Assembly: GCA_017163975.1 (NCBI GenBank)
Contig: JAFFSR010000301.1
Location: 744,001 to 808,000, forward strand
Reading direction: 5' to 3'
Source of the DNA: Anastatus disparis
Lineage: Eukaryota; Arthropoda; Insecta; Hymenoptera; Eupelmidae
DNA length: 64,000 nucleotides
Below are positions 57,080 through 64,000 of this stretch, piece after piece. Within the stretch, counting starts at the first letter, position 1. Every line of letters begins with the position of its first letter. Made by a program: the position numbers and the translations under genes. The notes below the pieces were generated by a model. It searched no databases, was not told where the DNA came from, and saw only the letters and a program-made list of their open reading frames with translations.

Positions 57080-58075
57080 ATGCCTCGAGGTAAATGCTTA
57101 TCTGAACAAGAAAAAGGAAAAATCTTAGTGTATCGTGAAAGTAATATAATTATTCGAGAAATCGCTCAAAAACTTAAAAGATCGCATAATGTTATTTTAA
57201 ATTTTCTTAAAAATACTGCTTTTTATAGTAAAAATAAAAAAGAGGGACCAACAAAAAAGGTAACTGCACGGATTGAGCGACAAATAATAAAAACAGCGAG
57301 CAACTCTACAAAAAGCTTACGAAAAATTAAAGAAGAATTGCAATTGGAAATTTCACGCAATACGATTCATAGAGTAATTAAAAAGTCAGAACATCTTGTA
57401 AGACAAAAGTTGAAAAAAGCTCAAAAGCTATTGCAACGCCATAAAGAGGCTCGGCTTTAATTTACAAGATTTAACATCAACACTGATTGGAATAAAGTAA
57501 GCAAATGAGTAAGTATTGTACTAATATCGTAACAATATTGTGAATTATGAATTGAAGTTTAATTTATTTAATTATATTTCAAGGTTATTTTCTCAGATAA
57601 AAAAAAATTTAATTTAGACGGTCCTGATGGCAATCACTCTTATTGGAGAGATTTGAGAAAGGAACTTCAGTATTTTTCACGCAGAAATTTTAGAGGCGGA
57701 AGCTTAATGGTTTGGAGAGTTTTTTGTAAAAATGGGCTTCTACGTTTAGCTTTTCCATCTTGTAAAATGAATGCGATAGAATACATTGGTGTACTGCAAA
57801 ATCGATTACTACCTTATTTAGATCAAAACGAAACACAAAATTTAATTTTTCAACAAGATAATGCATCAATTCATGCAAGTAAAGCTACAAAACAGTGGTT
57901 TGTTAATAATGGCATTTTAGTTTTACTATAGCCAGCTTGCTCACCAGACGTTGTACGTAGAGTGTATGTTGAAAATAAGCAGTACAATACAATTAATGAA
58001 TTAAGAGAGGCAATTTTAGAAGCTACGATAGAAATCGAAAAAGATAATACGTTTTTAAATTATTTCAAGACGGCA
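57080..58075 (+). pseudogene. Tc1-like transposase with an 87-nt intron
   Basis: Exon 1 starts MPRGKCLSEQEKGKI at 57080 and contains two helix-turn-helix units (IREIAQKLKRSHNVILNFL and SLRKIKEELQLEISRNTIHR). It runs through a TAA at 57458-57460 to DWNK at 57496. An intron with GTAAGC..TTTCAAG borders spans 57497-57583. Exon 2 resumes VIFSDKKKFNLDGPDG, carrying the first catalytic aspartate, and the second is in IFQQDNASIH. A TAG near 57931 precedes PACSPD, and then about a dozen codons, including the third catalytic acid, are missing. The tail reads VVRRVYVENKQYNTINELRE. Family: DD34E Tc1-like. It could not be active. Confidence 0.8.
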
Positions 58076-58279
58076 CTCGAAGTAATTGTGATTAGAAAAT
58101 ACTGTGCATTAATATTCTATAAGAACACTGTATGTGCTTCTGGTACTTCAGTAACACCAAAAGTACAATTCCCATGTAAAAGATTGTATTGAAGAAAATC
58201 AAGACTTTTATTTTTACAGCGTACAGGCTATGGAAGCGGTCTATTATGATTTTCCTGCAACATTGGCTAATATGTATCT

Positions 58280-58621
58280 TTATCTATATACAGGGTGTCC
58301 CATTTTAAAGAAACCATCGAGATATTTTCGACAGTTGGTGTTGTATAAAAAAATTGTTCAGATGAAAATTATTCGGGACAATGGGGGCTATCTTTCTATG
58401 AAATCAGTTTTGACCATGAGATTTATTTTCAAGGTCATTTGTAAGTCAAAGTGATTTTTTGAATTGGAACCCCCACTTTTGATCCCGGATTCGGAAAGAG
58501 CAAGAAATTCCACGTTTAGATAAGGTATTATGTGTGGGGTGCGGTTGACCCCTCCAAGGTCATGTAGGGGTCAAATTTATTCTCTTCATCTATGCACACG
58601 AATGATCGGGCAAGGGTGAAG
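58280..58621. repeat. Fragment starting CAGGGTGTCCCATTTTAAAG
   Basis: This start resembles the ends of mariner-type elements common in insects. The following 300 bases (including GGGGTGCGGTTGACCCCTCC) are non-coding. It may be the outer part of the IS630-like element that follows. Confidence 0.4.
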
Positions 58622-58745
58622 TTAATAATAATAATAACGATAACCAAATAACCCGAATAACCCAAATAACCAAAACCCAATAACCCAATAACCAAAATAA
58701 ATAAAAAAAGGCTTTACTACCAGGACCACGTAAGAACTCGAATTA

Positions 58746-59671
58746 TTGAGCGGAGAGAGACGTCGACCACGAATACGCAGAAATCGTCGTCGCAATATGA
58801 TACAGAACAACGATGATCCACGAATTCTCGTTGTTTCGACAATGGTTGATTTGGATCATCATATTTCTTTGCGTGACATTGAGAGACGTACTGGAATCCC
58901 AAGACCAACACATGGTCAAATTTTGCGGCTTCACAGATTTCATTTGTATCACATAACTTTGACTCAAGTTTGATGCCAGATGATCTCCGCTGCAGATTTG
59001 AATTCTGCAATTGGGCACAAGCAAGTATCCGTTAAGCTCCTGAATTTTTCAGATACGTAATGTTTTCGGATGAAGCTACATTTGATAGTAATGGGCAATT
59101 CAATCGCCATAATAGTCATTATTGGTCTATCCAGAACCTTCATTGGGTACGTCATGTTGATAATCAGCATAGATGGAGCCTCGTAGTTTGGTGCGGTATA
59201 ATAAATGGTTATCTTATAGGACCTTATTTTTTCGATGGGAATGTCAACGGTGCAGCATATCTTGATTTTCTACAGAATGAGTTACCACAATTATTGGAAG
59301 ATGTGGACTTAGAAACTAGACGTCGATTATGGCTACAACATAATGGTGCACCGTGTCATCGCTCACTAACGGTTTGTCACTTCTTGAACCAACGATACCA
59401 AAGACGATGGATAGGCATTGGTAGTAACATTACTGAGTGGTGTCCAAGATCACCAGATCTAACAAGTCCAGATTTCTTTTCATGGGGCTACTTGAAAAAT
59501 GTTGTTTATGCACAGCAACCAACAACACGGCAAGATATGATGCAACACATCACACAAGCTTGTAGAGTTATTCCGCGTCACGTTTTGTTGTCTACAGTTG
59601 AAAACTTTGAACGTGGAATTCAACATTGCATAAATTTAAACGGGGCTATTTTTAAACATCTTATGAGATAA
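58746..59671 (+). pseudogene. IS630/Tc1-mariner transposase, broken and catalytically changed
   Basis: The N-terminal part (NDDPRILVVSTMVDLDHHIS, then LRDIERRTGI) is helix-turn-helix-like. A frameshift near 58970 and a TAA near 59031 follow. The main frame then runs MFSDEATFDSNG (first Asp), WSLVVWCGIINGYLIGPYFF, LWLQHNGAPCH and WCPRSPDLTSPDFFSWGYLK to TGA 59669-59671. The usual QQDGAPAH box has become QHNGAPCH, so the second catalytic aspartate is an asparagine; the third (SPDFF) is present. Family: the DD37D-like group frequent in insects. Inactive. Confidence 0.8.
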
Positions 59672-59674
59672 ATG

Positions 59675-59860
59675 TTTGCATTCCCACCTTGCCTTAATTG
59701 GCTGGGTAACCAATACCTTGTCTTCATTGGCTAGGTAGCCATCGTCTTGCCTTGATCGGCTGGGCGTTCCCACCTTGCCTTCATTGGCTGGATAGCCATC
59801 GTCTTGCTTTGATCGGCTGGGCGTTCCCACCTTGCCTTAATTGGCGGGTAATCAATACTT
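59675..59860. repeat. Tandem repeat of about 28.5 bp (57-bp double unit)
   Basis: CTTGCCTT(A/C)ATTGGCTGGG and CGTCTTGC(C/T)TTGATCGGC alternate. TTCCCACCTTGCC recurs at 59681, 59767 and 59824. Confidence 0.8.
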
Positions 59861-60019
59861 CGCCTCTCTTTTTGCCTAAATTGGTTAGATTCATTCACGT
59901 ATCTAATTGTGGTATGAACACACGTAATGAGCAAATGTTCAGATAAACGGACTTTTATTTATTTGAGTTATTGGGTTTTGGTTATTTGGGTTATCGGATT
60001 ATTGGTTTATTATCATTGT

Positions 60020-60078
60020 TATTATTATTATCATTATCATCATCATTATTATTATTATTATTATTAATTTTTTTTTTT
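60020..60078. repeat. (ATT)n / (ATC)n microsatellite
   Basis: Simple trinucleotide repeat directly after the right end of the transposon, followed by a T run. Confidence 0.85.
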
Positions 60079-60079
60079 T

Positions 60080-61037
60080 CAGGTGGTAAAAAAAAGGGAA
60101 AATCTGCCTCAACCAGACCATTAGTACGGAATGTCACATCTATTCAGCTGCGAGTTTCCTCTACCGGTGAAACGGGTTCCTGCGCCCGTCAGCTCGGGTG
60201 ATGGAAAGAGCCACTTAAGTGCCTCAAATCCACCTCCAGAGCATCAGCGACGAAGGGTACCGTCTAGACTCCCCACTCCCTTGGTCGCGGAACGAAAGCA
60301 AAAAGATGCAATCGATACACGCCAGGAGAGTGGTAACATCCACCTCTGTCCAACCTACAGTGTGGTACTGCGTTAGCATTACTTCACACTGCAGGTCCTG
60401 TCCTTGGTCATCGTCCGTTACGTTTGTCCGTCTTTTCACATATACTCTGCCTTTCATACTTCCATTCCTACCTTAGCTCGGGTACGTGAGGTCGCTGTGC
60501 CCAAAGAACATTTCTGTTCCCCCTGCGTTTTCTCCATACTTTCACTCATTCTATTTAACCCCTTTATCTCACCCGCCCACCCACACCAGCCTCTCGGCTA
60601 TATACCAAGAACCAAGCGTAGGTAGGCGGGCGCGACTTTAACATTCATTCTTTTTTAATCATACTGCCATGCAACTTCCATTTTTACCTTAGCTTGGGTA
60701 CGTGGGTTCGCTGTGCCCAAGAAACAATTTTGTTCCCCCTGCGTCTTTCTGATTTTTTTTCACCCTTTTTCTTTTTCTCTCCATCAGAGTCCCTCTATAG
60801 GACCCACGGCTCCGACTAAAGTTTGCAAGGAACTCGACACTAGGTTTCCCCGTGTCAGCCTGCAGCTCACTACGCTCCGTGCACGTATCTATTCTTCGAG
60901 AAATACCTTTTTTAAGAGATCCTTGAATCATTCATTCATTGGCCCATTTCAGCACTCATCTACACCAATCATTCATACAAGGATTAAAACGTTGCTCTCG
61001 TAAGCCTATCACCACATCAAGGAGCGAACAATCGATA
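60080..61037 (+). repeat. GC-richer non-coding segment with two tandem 217-bp units
   Basis: ACCTTAGCTCGGGTACGTG.. at about 60471 and ACCTTAGCTTGGGTACGTG.. at about 60690 are equivalent points of two related units; GTTCCCCCTGCGT follows in each. The region is probably a LINE UTR, either the 3' UTR of a lost element or part of the 5' region of the next one. Open frames here are not protein-like. Confidence 0.5.
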
Positions 61038-61200
61038 GGATTATTATTATTATTATTATTATTATTATTGTTATTGTTATTGTTATTGTTACTGTTATCG
61101 TTATCGTTATCGCCATCATCATCATCACCATCATCACCATCACCATCACCATCATCATCATCATCATCACCACCACCATTATTATTAATATTATTATTAT
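61038..61200. repeat. Compound (ATT)n-(TTATTG)n-(ATC)n microsatellite
   Basis: About 160 bp of trinucleotide-type repeat changing gradually from ATT to GTT, ATC and CCA and back to ATT. The Leu/Ser and Asn/Asp frames are artefacts. Confidence 0.9.
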
Positions 61201-61985
61201 TTCTCCGCAAGTTGCTGACCTTGTAAGTGTCCACCTACGATGTGGTGGCGAAGCGGAGGCTTAAGCACGATCCACATATCGCTAGCAAACCTCAGTGATG
61301 GCTAAGGATATCTAGATGATCGCGTAGACACTTCCGCTTCACGGAACTGCCAACCCATTAAAATTTTGTGTTCATATTTACGTATACTAAGAAGCAACAC
61401 AGTATGAATGGATGTATGAATGAGCTGCGGCTGCCGACTAATGGATATTCCCGTCAGACTACGGGGGTTGTGCGTTAGTGGTGACTTGTTGACCTTTGTT
61501 TAGTAATAAGGGTAAAAGTCAGTCTCCTCTCCGGCGAAAGTCGTGACGGGCAAAGGTCCCGTGAAACCACATGTCGGTTAGGAACTCTTACGTACTTCTA
61601 CCAACGTAACCAGAGCCCATGAAGGGGTTGAAGTTGGTCTGTACAGGTGCAGGTGCGAAGGATTACCTGGTCAGTATTTCCTTATACCGAGTCCGCGCAG
61701 GAGAACTCCGGAACGTCTAGCCTGAAGTTTAGGGCCAGGCGCGGCACGGATCTGACGTCACTCACTTAATAGGGATGACGTAAAACCTTTAACATCAATA
61801 TGGCGTGGGCCTAACCCGTAACGTCTTTTTAAAATCACTTGGTGTCGCTAGGATTGACTACCCGAAAACCGCTTCTCGGTTGTGGCATCAATAAATAGGG
61901 CACCTAACAGGCGGGGATAGTGGCTCCAATGCGTCTGGAGCTCTTATGATGGGCAAACCTTCTTAAGCCAAGTAAACGTTTTCAT
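61201..61985 (+). other. Probable 5' UTR of the R1-like LINE
   Basis: GC-richer, non-coding in all frames, and directly upstream of ORF1. Contains GGCGAAAGTCGTGACGGGCA (about 61532) and similar structured-looking GC stretches. Promoter not identified. Confidence 0.5.
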
Positions 61986-63362
61986 ATGTTAAATTCTACA
62001 AAAACAAAAACCCAAAACAAAACAGATGCAGCTAGCAATAGCCAAAACAATAAAGAAGGCCAGAGTATGCAGGCTGATCCCTCAACAATGACAGAGGTAG
62101 AGATCGCCAACATGACCGTAGAGCAGAGGTCTGAGAGGATGAATGAGATCTTGCTGATGAGACGGGCTATCAAGTCGATGCCCGGTATCTCTCTGAATGT
62201 CAAAGACAATCTTCCAGAGCTCATCGAGCACGTGGATGCTATAAAGAAGGACTATCCTCGCTTGCTTGCGGCAAGAACAGTCACTGAACAGATGGAAGTG
62301 ACTGAAACGCCTCAGGCAAGCACTGCAGCTAAGCGGCCTGGAGAAGAGGACTCGCTTGAATCAGGAAGTAATTTCGATTCGCGAAATCCACTTAAGAAAG
62401 GCCGAGCTGTAGATAAGGATGAGCCCTTTTAGATCGTACAGAATCGAAAGGATGTAAGGGCTGCTAAAAAACAACATCAGCAGAAACAACAAGTGCCACA
62501 ACAACAACAGCAGCGACCAAAGCAGCCCAACACCAAACCACCAGCGGCCAGAACATCGGCCAAAATGACAGAGCAGCCTGCACAGCAGCTGCCAAAAACG
62601 AAGAAGAAAAGGAGGAGGAAGACAAAGAAGCGGTCTGCCGCCGTCCTTATAAGACCAGAAGAAGGTAAGACCTACAGTGAGGTCCTGCAGAACATCTGGC
62701 AGGAGCTCATCGAGAACAGCCCGACGAGTAACATCAAAGGGATCAAAAAAACCAGGGCCGGAGACGTCCTGATTGAGTTGGGCAACACCAAGGAACTTGA
62801 GACCTACAGTGACTTTTTAAAAAGAGCGGTCGGTAAGACAGGCAAAATCAAGGAGATTATCCCCAAAGAAGCAGTCGAAATCAGAGATATAGACTGCCTT
62901 GCAACGGTGGATGAAGTGAAGACAGCAGTGAAAGCTGTCTTCACACAAGCTAATAAGGATGTGAGTGAGTTTAGTGTCTCGCTTACGAATCCAAACAGCA
63001 GAGAGCTTTGCTTGGCCATTGTAGAGATGAAACAAGATCAGGCATCGTTCCTGCTATCCCAAACCAGAGTAAAGATCGGCTACACCAACTGCCGTATCAT
63101 AAGTTGGCAACGAGTTCAGCGCGGTTTTAGGTGCCTAAGCTACGGTCATCAGGCGCGTGACTGCCGAGGACCTGACCGTAGCAAGATGTGCTACAAGTGT
63201 GGCAAAGATAGTAATAAGGGATCAGCCTGCAAGGCTACTGATACTCAGTGCATACTATGTACTGAGCGCAAAGTAGACCCTGCAGAGTGGAAACATATCC
63301 CTGGGTCTGGTCAGTGCAAAGTCTTTCGCGAGACTCTAGACCGATTCAAAAGACAACGCTAA
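61986..63362 (+). pseudogene. ORF1 (Gag-like) of an R1-like LINE, one nonsense codon
   Basis: About 459 codons in one frame, starting MLNSTKTKTQNKTDA at 61986. There is a single in-frame TAG at 62430-62432 after DKDEPF, where TGG (Trp) is the likely original. Downstream come a Gln-rich stretch, a KKKRRRKTKKR basic cluster, a conserved Gag core (RPEEGKTYSEVLQNI, KKTRAGDVLIEL) and three zinc knuckles near 63117-63330. The first knuckle reads GFRCLSYGHQARDC, with its first Cys changed to Gly. The second has Asn for His (CYKCGKDSNKGSAC). The third is CILC..H..C. Ends TAA at 63360-63362. Confidence 0.85.
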
Positions 63363-64000
63363 TGATGGACCGTATAACGGTCCTCCAAGCCAACTTACAC
63401 AGAAGTGACGTAGCCAACAGCCTTTTGACTCAAACCAAATTTGAGACAAATGCCGATGTGCTACTGATAAGCGAGCAGTACACAAACTGGACCGTTAAGA
63501 CCTGGTTTAAAGACGAGCTTGGCACTGCAGCGATCTACGTAGACCCAAATAACATCAGAGTAGACGCAGATGGAGCTGGAGAAAACTTCGTATGGGTCAA
63601 AAGCAGAAACGTTACATTTGTAAGCTGTTATTTTACACCAAACACAACAGCAGACATGTTCAGGTGACGTCTGGACCTGCTAGAAGACTCTGTCCTCAGA
63701 ATAGAAGGCGACGTCGTTGTCGCAGGAGACTTCAACGCGAAAGCGTTAGAGTGGGGAATGCCACTGATGGACAGCAGAGGAGAATACATTATGGAGATAG
63801 CAGTCAGACTCGGCCTAACAGTGCTAAACATCGGAAGCACTACAACATTCAGACGAGGGGCTAGCGGTACGATCCCTGACAAATCTTTCGCATCAGCAAA
63901 TCTTTCACGTAAGATATCAGATTGGAAAGTGCTGGAGACATACGATGGAAGTGACCACCAGTACATCACATTTCTAATCCATGATAGATCTCAATCATCG
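63362..64000 (+). pseudogene. ORF2 of the R1-like LINE: endonuclease part, runs off the window
   Basis: The start codon overlaps the ORF1 stop as TAATG (63360-63364), a termination-reinitiation arrangement known in R1-like and other LINEs. The endonuclease reads TVLQANLHRSDVANSLLTQT, ISEQY, GDFNAKALEWG (about 63730) and SDHQYI (about 63950). A TGA at 63665-63667 in the frame sits where an arginine codon (CGA) is likely. The reverse transcriptase lies beyond the end. Confidence 0.85.

Larger units (their letters stand above)
56354..58190 (+). mobile_element. Tc1/mariner-like transposon (right end not found)
   Basis: Starts GTGCGTCCCATAACTATAAA directly after a TA-rich stretch. It contains a nested foldback (56604-56955), a Tc1-like transposase gene with an intron, and a 3' region in which no inverted copy of the left terminus could be seen. 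Confidence 0.6.
58622..60020 (+). mobile_element. IS630/mariner-like transposon with AATAACCC-rich inverted ends
   Basis: Left end 58622-58708 and right end about 59945-60020 are inverted copies (ACCCAAATAACCAAAACCCA and its complement), about 75 bp long and made of AATAACC(C)-like repeats. Both are bordered by (AAT)n or (ATT)n. Between them lies a transposase pseudogene and a tandem repeat. Confidence 0.6.

Noticed and set aside
60956..61234. Asn/Asp-rich protein on the minus strand
   Set aside because: Translation of a trinucleotide microsatellite.

Overview
This window looks like repeat-dense, gene-poor chromosomal DNA from an arthropod, most likely an insect. It is very AT-rich and has no bacterial-style gene packing. 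Nearly every recognisable coding segment is a transposable element: Ty1/copia and Ty3/gypsy LTR elements, several non-LTR (LINE) families, Tc1/mariner and IS630-like DNA transposons, a tRNA-derived SINE and many foldback MITEs. No conventional single-copy host gene could be supported. A hymenopteran is a reasonable guess from the element mix, but nothing here proves it.

Layout. 1-3.1 kb: decayed copia pol with a 3' LTR. 4.6-5.8 kb: a dispersed repeat carrying a SINE with a perfect 14-bp target duplication, then a foldback MITE. 5.9-7.7 kb: probable gypsy LTR, primer-binding site and gag. 8.6-10.1 kb: an eroded spliced gene of a repetitive insect family, followed by a 664-bp foldback MITE. 11.7-25.35 kb: three head-to-tail CR1-like LINEs (A, B, C), separated by (CT)n tracts. 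25.4-27.5 kb: two foldback elements. 27.8-32.8 kb: a different LINE (D) whose ORF1 carries an AT-hook. 34.1-38.6 kb: gypsy pol next to a 1.1-kb inverted-repeat element. 39-42 kb: several MITEs, a promoter-like segment with three tandem RNA-hairpin motifs, and an AGCTAA-rich repeat. 42-51 kb: LINE fragments, an inverted satellite and a gypsy gag-protease remnant. 53.7-56.35 kb: a foldback element made of roughly 35-bp subrepeats enclosing an unrecognised minus-strand gene and zinc-finger-like remnants. 56.35-60 kb: a Tc1-like element with an intron and an IS630-like element. 60-64 kb: an R1-like LINE running off the window.

The most striking observations are these. (1) In CR1 copies B and C, ORF2 lies in the same frame as ORF1 behind a single stop codon, and has no ATG for about 365 codons, which covers the whole endonuclease domain. 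Translation by readthrough or non-AUG initiation is implied. (2) All three CR1 copies begin with an 87-88 bp block that looks like an intron, and each sits in (CT)n. (3) Three tandem hairpins at 40.0-40.16 kb show compensatory base changes. (4) The foldback element at 53.7-56.35 kb contains an unrecognised protein of about 167 codons.

The elements do not form a shared pathway. They form a nested insertion history: SINE in repeat, MITEs in LINEs and in gypsy, LINEs in microsatellites. No copy with an intact full set of reading frames was found; copy B of the CR1 set is among the least damaged.
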